The position numbers and the translations under genes were made by a program. This document shows positions 42,748-51,387 of a DNA stretch of 64,000 bases, one piece after another. This DNA is from Bradyrhizobium embrapense (lineage in GTDB: Bacteria > Pseudomonadota > Alphaproteobacteria > Rhizobiales > Xanthobacteraceae), in NCBI RefSeq assembly GCF_001189235.2, contig NZ_LFIP02000011.1, positions 1 through 64,000 of the forward strand. The letters run 5' to 3'. The notes beneath the pieces are model-generated. The model had not been told where the DNA came from, did not search any database, and saw only the letters and a program-made list of their open reading frames with translations. The first letter of the stretch is position 1. The number at the start of each line of letters is the position of its first letter.

Positions 42748-43665
42748 TCAGGCCATCCGGTACGTGCCGCCGATTACGGGATCGCCATCCGTCGCCACGA
42801 CACCGCGCGCGACCAAGTCCTCCAGATGCGCCAGCACCGAATAGCCGGCGGCATTGGCGAGGCGCGGATCGAGCCCGATATAAATCGCTCGCACCATGGT
42901 CGGGATGTCGGCCTCGCCCTTGGCCAGGCGATGCAGGATCGACGCCTCGCGCGCGCGGCGATGCCGCGCCAGGAAGCGGACAAAGCGCGTGCCTTCCGGA
43001 ATCTCCGGACCATGGCCGGAGAGATAGAGCTGCTCGGGACGCTGCTCCAGCCGCTCCAGCGAGGCCATGTAATCGATCATCGAGCCGTCGGGCGGCGCCA
43101 CGATCGAGGTCGACCAGCCCATCACATGGTCGCCGACGAAATTGATGCTGCGCTCGGCCCAGGCGAACGCCAGGTGATTGGCGGTGTGGCCGGGGGTTGC
43201 CACCGCCTCCAGCGCGAAGCCCGCACCCTCGATGACGTCGCCGTGCTTGACCTCGATGTCGGGCCGGAAATCGCGGTCGGCGCCGGATTCCGGATTGTGC
43301 TTCTCGCTCTCGAAGCGCGGGCGCGAGGCGCGGTGCGGCCCCTCGGCATAGACGGGCGCACCAGTCGCGGCCTTGATCCGCGGCGTGTTCGGCGAGTGGT
43401 CGCGATGGGTATGTGTGACCAGGATGTGGGTCACGGTCTCGCCCCTGACCGCATCGAGCAGCGCCTTGGCATGCGCCGCATCGTCGGGACCGGGATCGAT
43501 GATCGCGACCTTGCCCTCACCGACGATGTAGCTGACCGTGCCGGTAAAGGTGAACGGGCTTGGATTGTTGCAGAGCACGCGGCGCACGCCGGGGCGGACC
43601 TGTTCGACCACACCGGGCTGCAGCGGAAATTCGCGGTTGAACGGGACGTCGTCGTTGTCGGCCAT
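42748..43665 (-). CDS. Metallo-beta-lactamase-fold hydrolase
   Basis: This 305-residue protein carries the metal motif ILVTHTHRDHSPNTP (HxHxDH), a further His in VATPGHTANHLAF, Asp in INFVGDHVMGW and a late His in LYLSGHGPEIP. A winged-helix-like C-terminus (~250-305) follows. It is the LACTB2/MBLAC-like type and may hydrolyse thioesters or nucleic acid. The start ATG 43665 is chosen; the frame upstream runs into a repeat element. Confidence 0.9.
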   Translation of the reverse strand: MADNDDVPFNREFPLQPGVVEQVRPGVRRVLCNNPSPFTFTGTVSYIVGEGKVAIIDPGPDDAAHAKALLDAVRGETVTHILVTHTHRDHSPNTPRIKAATGAPVYAEGPHRASRPRFESEKHNPESGADRDFRPDIEVKHGDVIEGAGFALEAVATPGHTANHLAFAWAERSINFVGDHVMGWSTSIVAPPDGSMIDYMASLERLEQRPEQLYLSGHGPEIPEGTRFVRFLARHRRAREASILHRLAKGEADIPTMVRAIYIGLDPRLANAAGYSVLAHLEDLVARGVVATDGDPVIGGTYRMA

Positions 43666-43690
43666 GGGAGGTGCCCCGAATGCGATCTTG

Positions 43691-43778
43691 CAGGATGGGT
43701 AGAGCGCAGCGAAACCCATCATGCCAGCCGCATGGTGGGCAGTAAGATGGGTTTCGCTTCGCTCTACCCATCCTACGC
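43691..43778. repeat. Intergenic palindromic repeat (GGGTAGAGC family, copy 2)
   Basis: The left arm AGGATGGGTAGAGCGCAGCG is almost an exact inverse of the right arm TTCGCTTCGCTCTACCCATC. It shares both arms with 25512-25587. It lies between the gcdH stop and the start of the hydrolase gene, so it probably appears in the transcript. Confidence 0.8.
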
Positions 43779-43796
43779 TGTCGGGGATGGCGTCCC

Positions 43797-45011
43797 TTAC
43801 GAGAACGCCTGGATGCCGGTGATGGCGCGGCCGAGGATCAGCGCGTGGACGTCGTGCGTGCCCTCATAGGTGTTGACCGTCTCGAGATTCGCGGCGTGGC
43901 GCATCACGTGATACTCGATCTGGATGCCGTTGCCGCCGTGCATGTCGCGAGCCATGCGGGCGATGTCGAGCGACTTGCCGCAATTGTTGCGCTTGACGAT
44001 CGAGATCATCTCGGGCGCCATCTTGCCCTCGTCCATCAGGCGGCCGACGCGCAACGAGGCCTGCAGGCCGAGCGCGATCTCGGTCTCCATGTCGGCGAGC
44101 TTCTTCTGCACCAGCTGGGTCGCGGCGAGCGGCCGGTTGAACTGCTTGCGGTCGAGCGTGTATTGCCGCGCGCGGTGCATGCAGTCCTCGGCGGCGCCGA
44201 GCGCACCCCAGGAGATGCCGTAGCGGGCGCGGTTGAGGCAGCCGAACGGACCCTTGAGGCCGGAGACGTTGGGCAGCAGGGCGCTTTCCGGCACCACCAC
44301 GTTGTCGAGCACGATCTCGCCGGTGATCGAGGCGCGCAAGCTGAGCTTGCCGCCGACCTTCGGCGCCGACAGGCCCTTCATGCCCTTCTCGAGGATGAAG
44401 CCGCGGATCTGGTTGTCATGGGCGGCCGACTTGGCCCACACCACGAACACGTCGGCGATCGGCGCATTCGAAATCCACATCTTGGCGCCGTTCAGCTTGT
44501 AGCCGTCGGCGACCTTCTCGGCGCGGGTCTTCATGCCGCCGGGATCGGAACCGGCGTCCGGCTCGGTCAGGCCGAAGCAGCCGACCCATTCCCCGGTCGC
44601 AAGCTTCGGGAGATATTTCTTGCGCTGGTTTTCGTCGCCATAGGCGTAGATCGGATACATCACCAGCGACGACTGCACCGAGTTCATCGAGCGATAGCCG
44701 CTATCGACGCGCTCGATCTCGCGCGCCACCAGGCCATAGGCCACGTAGCTCGCATTGGCGCAGCCATATTCCTCGGGCAGCGTCACGCCGATCAGGCCGA
44801 GCTCGCCCATCTCGTTGAAGATCTCGCGGTCGGTCTTTTCTTCCAGATAGGCCTTGGTGACCCGCGGCAACAGCTTGTCCTGCGCATAGGCCCGCGCGGT
44901 GTCGCGGATCAGGCGCTCGTCTTCGGTGAGCTGGTCGTCGAGCAGGAACGGATCATCCCACTGGAAGCTGGCGGCAGCCGGCTTGTCCTTGGCCTGGGGG
45001 CGCACGCTCAT
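43797..45011 (-). CDS. gcdH: Glutaryl-CoA dehydrogenase
   Basis: This 404-residue acyl-CoA dehydrogenase of the glutaryl-CoA branch decarboxylates glutaryl-CoA to crotonyl-CoA in lysine, tryptophan and aromatic degradation. It shows GYRSMNSVQSSLVMYPIYAY, the FAD loop GLTEPDAGSDPGGM, MWISNAPIADVFVVWA, and the catalytic Glu in NTYEGTHDVHALILGRAITG (near 383). The RSMNSVQSSL region with its Arg is characteristic of GCDH. Confidence 0.94.
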   Translation of the reverse strand: MSVRPQAKDKPAAASFQWDDPFLLDDQLTEDERLIRDTARAYAQDKLLPRVTKAYLEEKTDREIFNEMGELGLIGVTLPEEYGCANASYVAYGLVAREIERVDSGYRSMNSVQSSLVMYPIYAYGDENQRKKYLPKLATGEWVGCFGLTEPDAGSDPGGMKTRAEKVADGYKLNGAKMWISNAPIADVFVVWAKSAAHDNQIRGFILEKGMKGLSAPKVGGKLSLRASITGEIVLDNVVVPESALLPNVSGLKGPFGCLNRARYGISWGALGAAEDCMHRARQYTLDRKQFNRPLAATQLVQKKLADMETEIALGLQASLRVGRLMDEGKMAPEMISIVKRNNCGKSLDIARMARDMHGGNGIQIEYHVMRHAANLETVNTYEGTHDVHALILGRAITGIQAFS

Positions 45012-45093
45012 GAAACATCCTTTCGCATCGTCACTCGGAAATTGGCGGATAAATTAAAGCGCTATGCTGCGAAGCGCAATTGGTGATCCTCTC

Positions 45094-45200
45094 ACCGTCC
45101 TTCCGGGGCGATGCATGGCATCGAACCCGGAATCTCGAGATTCCCCGGGGCGCAATCCCGCCCCTGTGGTTCTCGCTTCGCGAGCCCGGGAATGACGGGT
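45094..45200. repeat. Intergenic palindromic repeat (CGTCATTCC family, copy 2)
   Basis: The ends ACCGTCCTTCCGGGG and CCCGGGAATGACGGGT are inverted, with GGAATCTCGAGATTCC as a perfect inner dyad. It lies between the gcdH start and the ribB stop. Confidence 0.7.
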
Positions 45201-45201
45201 G

Positions 45202-46278
45202 CTAGCACTCCAGCCTCTCGTTCGACACGATCTCGATGCCGAAACCGGACAGACCCTTGTAGTCGTGCACCGACGAGGTCAGGTGCCGGATCGAGGTGAT
45301 GCCGAGATCGCGCAGGATCTGCGCGCCGACGCCGACCTCGCGCCATTGCTTGTTGCGATCGGCCTCCGCCGATTTCTGCTCGCTCACCGGCTGCACCGGA
45401 ACTCCGGCTGCACCGTCGCGCAGATAGACCAGCACGCCGCGGCCGGCATCCTTGAAGTGCCGCAGCACGGCTTCCATCCGTGCCGGACCGGTGAAGAGGT
45501 CGGTCACGATATTGGGCTTGTGCAGCCGGGTCAGCACGTCCCGGCCGTCGCCGATGCCGTTGTAGACGAAGGCGGCGTGCATGATCTCGTCGAACGGCGA
45601 GCGATAGGCATAGCCTTGCAGCGGGCCGATCGGGCTTTCGGTGGTGAAGGTCGCGACCCGCTCGATCAGCTTCTCGCGCGCCTGGCGATAGGCGATCATG
45701 TCCGCGATCGTGACATGCTTGAGCTTGTGGGCAGCGGCGAATTTCGCGACCTGCTCGCCCTTCATCACGGTTCCATCGTCGTTCATCAGCTCGCTGATGA
45801 CGCCGACCGGCGGCAGGCCCGAGAGCCGGCACAGATCGACCGCCGCTTCGGTGTGACCGGAGCGCAGCAACACGCCGCCATCGCGCGCGATCAGCGGGAA
45901 GATGTGGCCGGGCCGCGCGAAATCGTTGGCGCCGGCATTGGGATTGGCGAGCGCGCGGCAGCAGGAGGCGCGTTCGTCGGCCGAGATGCCGGTGCCGCCA
46001 TCGGGCTTGTAGTCGATCGAGACGGTGAAGGCCGTGGTGTGGTTGGACTCGTTGTGCGCCACCATCGGATCGAGCCGCAGCCGGCGGGCGTCCTCGGTGG
46101 TGATCGGCGCGCACACGATGCCGGAGGTGTGACGGATGATGAAGGCCATCTTTTCCGCCGTGCAGAACGACGCCGCGACGATCAAATCGCCCTCGCCTTC
46201 CCGATCGTCATCGTCGGTGACGACGACGAGTTCACCCTTCGCAAAGGCTTGCAGCACTTCCTGGATCGTATCGGCCAT
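45202..46278 (-). CDS. ribB: 3,4-dihydroxy-2-butanone 4-phosphate synthase with degenerate RibA-like domain (RibBX type)
   Basis: This 358-residue protein has an intact N-terminal DHBP synthase domain (1-205: VVTDDDDREGEGDLIVAASF, RASCCRAL, GHIFPLIARDGGVLLRSGHT), which makes DHBP from ribulose-5-phosphate for riboflavin. The C-terminal domain (~210-358) has the GTP cyclohydrolase II fold but lacks the zinc-binding Cys cluster of RibA; where HSECLTGD...CDCG is expected it reads NIVTDLFTGPARMEAVLRHF. So the RibA activity is almost surely lost, as in the RibBX variants known from Proteobacteria. A separate ribA should exist elsewhere. I found no FMN riboswitch upstream. Confidence 0.92.
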   Translation of the reverse strand: MADTIQEVLQAFAKGELVVVTDDDDREGEGDLIVAASFCTAEKMAFIIRHTSGIVCAPITTEDARRLRLDPMVAHNESNHTTAFTVSIDYKPDGGTGISADERASCCRALANPNAGANDFARPGHIFPLIARDGGVLLRSGHTEAAVDLCRLSGLPPVGVISELMNDDGTVMKGEQVAKFAAAHKLKHVTIADMIAYRQAREKLIERVATFTTESPIGPLQGYAYRSPFDEIMHAAFVYNGIGDGRDVLTRLHKPNIVTDLFTGPARMEAVLRHFKDAGRGVLVYLRDGAAGVPVQPVSEQKSAEADRNKQWREVGVGAQILRDLGITSIRHLTSSVHDYKGLSGFGIEIVSNERLEC

Positions 46279-46399
46279 TGTCCTGACATCTCGCTTTATG
46301 CAGGCAGTGGATTAGCCGGGTTCCGATGTCAGCGCCAGTATCATTATGCAACCCGCTATGCGTCCGGCAGGCATACCAGCGGGTGACAAGCAGGGTCCC

Positions 46400-48133
46400 C
46401 TACGGCAGCACCTCGCGCCGGTCGCTGAGCCGGGCGTCCAGCTCGGCGCGCTTGTCGTCGAGCAGACCGGCGTCGGCGGCCTCGATCACCGAATAGAGCT
46501 CGCCGGCGTCGCTGAGCCGGGTCACCGTGACATAGTCGGCGCCGGCCGCATAGAGGTCGTCGACGCCGCTCAGGAGGTCCGCGGTGGCGACGACCTTCGC
46601 GGTCGGATTGAGGGCGCGGACGTGGCGCACCAGCTTCTCATTGTCGGCGCCGACCAGCAGGAAATCCGGCACGCTCAGGATGATGATCTCGGCCTTGCCG
46701 ATGCCGGCATGCACCAGCGTATCGACATTGCTGATGTCGCCATAGATCACGTGCATGCCGCGGTCGGTCAGCGTGCGGAACACCAGCGGGTTGAAATCGA
46801 TGACGCTGATCTGCTCGAGCAGCGACTGGTTCTGCCGCTCGATCTGGCTGATCAACGCACTTGCGGCACGGAAAAAGCCGAGGATGACGATGCGGCGGAT
46901 CTCGCCATGCCCGCCCTCCTGGGCGGCCTCGCCGCGGCCTTCACCCTCCTGGTCGAGGTCGCGCAGCCCGATCCGCTTCAACGGGCCGATCAGGCCGCGC
47001 ACGATCTGGTCGCTGCGGCCCATCGCGAAGGTCGAAAGCACCGCCAGCACCACGAAGGCGAAAGAGGCCGCGTTCGCGGTTTCGGCGCTGATATGGTTGG
47101 CGGCGACGCCGGTCTGGATCACCACCAGCGAGAACTCGGAGATCTGCGCCAGATTGATCGCCGGCAGCAGGCTGGCGCGCAGCCCCTGCTTCATCAGATA
47201 GAGCGGCGTGAATGTCGTGACCAGGCGGCTCATCACCGTGAAGGCCGCGATCACAAGCGCGAGCCAGATCACCTGCAAGCCCGGGATCGGGATCGTCATG
47301 CCGAGCGCGACGAAGAACAGCGTGATGAAGAAATCCCGCAGCGTCGTGACCTTGGCGGTGACGTCGAGCGCGTAGGGAAAGGTCGAGATCGAGACGCCGG
47401 CGACCAGCGAGCCCATCTCGCGCGACAGATGCAGCCGCTCGGCGATCTCGCCGATCAGGAAGCACCAGGCGAGCGCACCGAGCAGCACGAGCTCGGGCCG
47501 GCGCGCGATCTGGTGGAACAGCCGCGGCAGCACGTAGCGGCTGAGCACCAGCGCCGTTGCGACCAGCACCGCAACGCGGGCGATCGACAGCAGCACGACG
47601 CTGATTTGCAGATTGTCGAGGCTCGGCTGCACCGCCAGGAACAGGATCGCAAAGATGTCCTGCAGCACCAGCACGCCGAGCGTGATGCGGCCCGGCAGCG
47701 TATCCAGCTCGCGCTTCTCGTAGAGCACCTTGACGATGATGACGGTCGAGGACAGCGCGCAGGCGACGCAGAGATAGACCGCATCGAACTTGCCGCCGCC
47801 GATCGCAAGCCCGATCCCGGCAAAGAACGCCGCGCCGATCAGGCAGCCGCCGATCAGTTCGCCGGCGCCGGCGAACAGGATCACCTTGCCGGCACGGATG
47901 ATCTTCTTGAGGTCGATTTCCAGCCCGATCATGAACAGCATGAAGATCAAGCCGAGCTCGGAGATGACGCTGATCGATTCCTGGGACTTGACCCAGCCCA
48001 TGCCGAATGGACCAATGAAAAAGCCGGCGATAAGGTAGGCCAGTATCAGCGGTTGCCGGGAGAAATGGGCCAATAGCCCAATCCCCCAGGCAAACAGGAT
48101 ACAGAGCGTGATATCGGGAATCAGTTCATGCAT
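46400..48133 (-). CDS. CPA2-family cation:proton antiporter (KefB/YbaL-like)
   Basis: This 577-residue protein has about 12 membrane helices (residues ~5-390; e.g. ISELGLIFMLFMIGLEIDLK, ACALSSTVIIVKVLYEKREL, VLVLQDIFAILFLA) and a C-terminal TrkA-N/RCK-like domain (~420-545). The conserved GLEI and QD motifs of the Na+/H+ exchanger core are present. In the RCK domain the nucleotide motif reads VILGFFRAASALI in place of GxGxxG, so NAD binding may be altered. It probably exports K+ or Na+ against H+. Confidence 0.92.
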   Translation of the reverse strand: MHELIPDITLCILFAWGIGLLAHFSRQPLILAYLIAGFFIGPFGMGWVKSQESISVISELGLIFMLFMIGLEIDLKKIIRAGKVILFAGAGELIGGCLIGAAFFAGIGLAIGGGKFDAVYLCVACALSSTVIIVKVLYEKRELDTLPGRITLGVLVLQDIFAILFLAVQPSLDNLQISVVLLSIARVAVLVATALVLSRYVLPRLFHQIARRPELVLLGALAWCFLIGEIAERLHLSREMGSLVAGVSISTFPYALDVTAKVTTLRDFFITLFFVALGMTIPIPGLQVIWLALVIAAFTVMSRLVTTFTPLYLMKQGLRASLLPAINLAQISEFSLVVIQTGVAANHISAETANAASFAFVVLAVLSTFAMGRSDQIVRGLIGPLKRIGLRDLDQEGEGRGEAAQEGGHGEIRRIVILGFFRAASALISQIERQNQSLLEQISVIDFNPLVFRTLTDRGMHVIYGDISNVDTLVHAGIGKAEIIILSVPDFLLVGADNEKLVRHVRALNPTAKVVATADLLSGVDDLYAAGADYVTVTRLSDAGELYSVIEAADAGLLDDKRAELDARLSDRREVLP

Positions 48134-48174
48134 GCGTCCAAGACTTCCTGTTGCCGCAACCTAGAGGGCCGGGC

Positions 48175-48735
48175 GTGAGGATCAACCGAGCAATGTGTCA
48201 CATCCGCGCAGGCGGCATTTTTCTGGCAGTTCTGCTCTGCCTGCTCACCGTGCGCATGACGGAGGCGCTAGCACAATCCTCGGCAAGTATTGAACAAAAT
48301 TTCGCGAACTCGCTGACCGCGGTGCCGTCGGAAGGCCTCACCGCATCCGGTGCATTCTACGTGCCGGTGTATTCCAGCGTGTCGATGAGCCAGGGCAAGC
48401 TCAGGGCCGATTTCTCGGCGACGCTCAGCGTGCACAACGCCTCCGAGACGAAGCCGCTGGTGCTGAAGCGGATTGCCTATTTCGACACGGCAGGCAGGAT
48501 GGTGGAGAGCTACCTCAAATCGCCGGTCGCGCTAAAACCGTTTGCGACCATCGAGGTCGCGATCGCCACGTCAGATACCCGCGGCGGCACCGGCGCGAAT
48601 TTCGTGGTGGATTGGGCGGCCGCCGGCGAGATCGCGGAACCGGCGGTCGAGGCATTGATGGTCGGCAGCGTCGGCGCCGGGCACTACGCCTTCATCAGCC
48701 AGGGTCGGCCGATCAGGCTGACCGGCAAGAACTGA
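48175..48735 (+). CDS. DUF3124 secreted protein
   Basis: This 186-residue protein has a signal peptide (GGIFLAVLLCLLTVRMTEAL, ending ALAQS) and a DUF3124 domain (~60-180: ASGAFYVPVYSSVSMSQGKL and LSVHNASETKPLVLKRIAYF), an all-beta periplasmic domain of unknown role. GTG 48175 follows GAGGG by 7 bases; ATG 48193 is the alternative. It is divergent from the antiporter by 41 bases. Confidence 0.82.
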   Translation: MRINRAMCHIRAGGIFLAVLLCLLTVRMTEALAQSSASIEQNFANSLTAVPSEGLTASGAFYVPVYSSVSMSQGKLRADFSATLSVHNASETKPLVLKRIAYFDTAGRMVESYLKSPVALKPFATIEVAIATSDTRGGTGANFVVDWAAAGEIAEPAVEALMVGSVGAGHYAFISQGRPIRLTGKN

Positions 48736-48796
48736 CTTCACAGGAGGCCGCTTCCCGCGGACCTTCTCAACGACAACAACACGGAGCGAAACGTCC

Positions 48797-50035
48797 ATGT
48801 CCACCTCAGCCCAGTTCGACTTTGCACCGCTGCTTCCGGCCGGCCTGCCTGCGCCGGCTGCGCGATGGACCGGGCTTGCCAAATACTCCTTCGTCGGCGG
48901 CAACAACGACCCCGATCAGGTCCCGGTCGACGGGTTGCTGGAAGCGGTCAATGCCGTGCTGAAGCGCGAGGGCAGGAATCTGGCGACCTATAACCTCGCG
49001 CACGGGCCGCAGGGCTATCTGCCGCTCCGCCAGTTCCTCACCGAGAAGCTGAAGCGCGATGCCGGCATCGCCTGCACGCCGGAGGAGATCATGATCGTCT
49101 CCGGCTCGCTGCAGGCGCTCGACCTGGTCAATCAGACGCTGCTCGCCAAGGGCGACACCGTGCTGATCGAGCAGGAGACCTACCAGGGCTCGCTGAACCG
49201 GCTGACCCGGCTCGGCGTCAATGCGGTCGGCATCCCTCTCGACGGCGATGGCATCCGGATCGATGCGCTGGCAGCAGCGCTCGCCGACCACAGGCGGCGC
49301 GGTATCACGCCGAAATACATCTACACCATCCCGACGGTGCAGAACCCGACCGGCTCGATCCTCCCCGAGAGCCGCCGCGCCGAGATGCTGAAGTTGTCCA
49401 AGGAATACGGCGTCCCGATCTTCGAGGACGATTGCTATGCCGATCTGATCTGGAACGGTGAGCGGCCGCCCGCGATCTATGCCATGAGCAAGCATGGCGG
49501 CGTGATCCATATCGGCTCGTTCTCGAAGTCGATCGCGCCGGCGCTGCGGGTCGGCTTCATCGTCGCGCCCTGGGAGATCATGTCGCGGATGCTGCCGATG
49601 AAGACCGATGCCGGCTCCGGCGCGCTGGAGCAGATGGTGCTGTCGGAATATTGCACGCCGCATTTCGCGACCCATGTGCCCAAACTGACGCGCGGACTGC
49701 GCGCCAAGCTCGACACGCTGATGGAGGCGCTGAACGAGCAGTTCGGCACGTCGGCCGAATTCGAGGCCCCGAAGGGCGGCATCTTCCTCTGGGTCAAGCT
49801 GCCCGACAATGTCGACACCATGAAGCTCTATCAGGCGGCACTTGCCGCCGGCGTCTCGATCAATCCGGGACCGGAATGGTCGACCAGCAAGGCGCATTCC
49901 ACCAGCCGGCTCCGCCTCTGCTTCGCCAGCCCCTCGCACGAGCAGATCCGGGAGGGCGTCGCCGTGCTGGCCGAGGTGTGCCGCAAGGAGTTCGGCGTGC
50001 CCGCACGCAGCAGCAATGTGGAGAAGCGCGGCTAG
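48797..50035 (+). CDS. PLP-dependent aminotransferase (class I/II, 2-aminoadipate type)
   Basis: This 412-residue fold-type I aminotransferase has the PLP Lys in HIGSFSKSIAPALRVGFIVA (~residue 240), NLAHGPQGYLPLRQFL, ASP-pair region IFEDDCYADLIW and IPTVQNPTGSILPESRR. It resembles LysN and the catalytic half of MocR proteins. The amino donor and substrate are not readable. It starts 61 bases after DUF3124 and could share its transcript. Confidence 0.9.
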   Translation: MSTSAQFDFAPLLPAGLPAPAARWTGLAKYSFVGGNNDPDQVPVDGLLEAVNAVLKREGRNLATYNLAHGPQGYLPLRQFLTEKLKRDAGIACTPEEIMIVSGSLQALDLVNQTLLAKGDTVLIEQETYQGSLNRLTRLGVNAVGIPLDGDGIRIDALAAALADHRRRGITPKYIYTIPTVQNPTGSILPESRRAEMLKLSKEYGVPIFEDDCYADLIWNGERPPAIYAMSKHGGVIHIGSFSKSIAPALRVGFIVAPWEIMSRMLPMKTDAGSGALEQMVLSEYCTPHFATHVPKLTRGLRAKLDTLMEALNEQFGTSAEFEAPKGGIFLWVKLPDNVDTMKLYQAALAAGVSINPGPEWSTSKAHSTSRLRLCFASPSHEQIREGVAVLAEVCRKEFGVPARSSNVEKRG

Positions 50036-50085
50036 AGCATGCTCCGAAAAAGTGCGAAGCGGTTTTCCGAAGATCATGCCAAAGC
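50036..50085. repeat. Short intergenic repeat (GCATGATCC family)
   Basis: GAGCATGCTCCGAAAAAGTG and GGTTTTCCGAAGATCATGC are imperfect inverse arms. This resembles the dispersed GCATGATCCGGAAAAGTGG elements of Bradyrhizobium. It follows the aminotransferase stop directly. Confidence 0.55.
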
Positions 50086-50146
50086 AAAAAGCCCGATGAC
50101 GATGCAACCAGATCTCATCGCGCTTTAGCAGGCCACATTCGCCGCC

Positions 50147-51001
50147 TCACGCGGCCAGGTGAAACTCCACATGCACCTGTCCGCTGCCGCTCGACGGGAA
50201 GTAGTCGCAGAGTTGCTCGGCGGCGCCGCGGAAATCGTACCAGCCCAGCGCGGCAAACAGCATGATGGTATCGGCCATTCCGCCCTCGCCGTTGCACCTT
50301 GTGGCGTAATCCGGAAGCATGTCGAGGAACTCCCGGTAACGGCGCTGCTGCCACAGCTCGAGAACGCGCAAATCGACCTGCCGGTTGAATTCGCTGGCGA
50401 TTGACGTCCAGGCTTCGGGCCCGAGCTGCTTGTTCGGCAACAGCCGATGCGACAGCGATCCGCTGGCGAGCAGCGCGACCCGCTCGCCGGACAGCGCAAC
50501 CGCACGGCGGGTCGCTTCGCCGAGCAGCCTGCTCTCCTCGATCGACGTGAACAGCGGCGATGCGACGGAGACGACCTTGGCCCGGCCATCCTGGTTCAGG
50601 TAGTGCATCGGGACGATGGTGCCGTATTCAAGACCGAGGCTTTCGACCCGGTGCGCCATCACATTGAGCCCATCGCCCGCCGCTTCGCGTGCAATCGCCT
50701 CTCCAAGCGCAGTATTCCCCGGCCAGTCGTAGCGCAGGTCCTTGATCATCTGCGGCGCCTCGTGGCTCGTGAACGAGCCGCGATGCCGGGCATTGGCGTT
50801 GACGTGGTAGCCGAAATTGGACAGCCAATGGGTATCGAACACCACGAAGGTGGATACATCGCGGTCCCTGGCGCGGCGGCCGAGTTCGTGCAATGCCGCG
50901 ACCGCGCCGGCCCTCGCGTCATGCAGCGGGTGATCCGAACGTTCCGACAGCATCAGGGATGGTACGTGGCTGACCTTGGCAGCGAGAACGAGTTCACCCA
51001 T
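50147..51001 (-). CDS. LigB-family extradiol dioxygenase (homoprotocatechuate 2,3-dioxygenase class III type)
   Basis: This 284-residue protein starts LVLAAKVSHVPSLM, with the first metal His. It has VVFDTHWLSNFGYHVNANAR with a further His, a Glu in the SLGLEYGTIVPMHYLN region and ALLASGSLSHRLLP. This is the class III ring-cleaving fold, probably on a catechol such as 3,4-dihydroxyphenylacetate. ATG 51001 is preferred, 12 bases after AGGGG; ATG 51013 touches it. It is the last gene after an XRE regulator. Confidence 0.85.
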   Translation of the reverse strand: MGELVLAAKVSHVPSLMLSERSDHPLHDARAGAVAALHELGRRARDRDVSTFVVFDTHWLSNFGYHVNANARHRGSFTSHEAPQMIKDLRYDWPGNTALGEAIAREAAGDGLNVMAHRVESLGLEYGTIVPMHYLNQDGRAKVVSVASPLFTSIEESRLLGEATRRAVALSGERVALLASGSLSHRLLPNKQLGPEAWTSIASEFNRQVDLRVLELWQQRRYREFLDMLPDYATRCNGEGGMADTIMLFAALGWYDFRGAAEQLCDYFPSSGSGQVHVEFHLAA

Positions 51002-51024
51002 CGACGTGATCATCCCCTTGCTTG

Positions 51025-51324
51025 TCAGGCCGCCTTGGGGGCGTCGCTGCGGAACGCATTCAGAATGCGCAGCAGCAGCACGATCGAGACGTTGCCTTTG
51101 CCTGCCTCTATGAGAGCAATGTAGCGCTGCGACACGCCGGATCGGCGGGCCAGTTCGCGACGCGTCATGCCGATATTCGCCCGCGCCCCGCGCATGGCCT
51201 CGCCCAGTTGCCGCAGGAAATCGCTTTCGGAAAACGACTCAACGCCAGGCCCGGACGAACGTGCCGATCGGTCTATGGAGGAACTATTTCCGGTCACGAC
51301 ATGCCCCTTTTGATTGCTCATCAT
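51025..51324 (-). CDS. XRE-family regulator (BzdR/BoxR-like DNA-binding domain only)
   Basis: This ~99-residue protein has a single helix-turn-helix (LGEAMRGARANIGMTRRELA, RRSGVSQRYIALIEAGKGNV) close in wording to the N-terminal domain of BzdR/BoxR regulators of benzoyl-CoA catabolism, but it lacks their C-terminal shikimate-kinase-like effector domain. It ends SDAPKAA at 51025, 23 bases before the dioxygenase start. The start is uncertain: ATG 51324 or 51321, or GTG 51387 directly after the amidohydrolase stop. It probably regulates the neighbouring genes. Confidence 0.78.
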   Translation of the reverse strand: MMSNQKGHVVTGNSSSIDRSARSSGPGVESFSESDFLRQLGEAMRGARANIGMTRRELARRSGVSQRYIALIEAGKGNVSIVLLLRILNAFRSDAPKAA

Positions 51325-51387
51325 CGACGAGCGGGATTTCCTGTCCTTGACGCGGATCAATGACAGGAAACCGGCGGGGCCTGCCAC

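Noticed and set aside
46279..46399. Possible FMN riboswitch before ribB
   Set aside because: The RFN element core sequences are not present; only a weak CCCGCT/AGCGGG dyad is seen.
46346..48076. 576-codon plus-strand open frame
   Set aside because: It is antisense to the CPA2 antiporter; the translation is His/Asp/Arg-rich and lacks hydrophobic structure.
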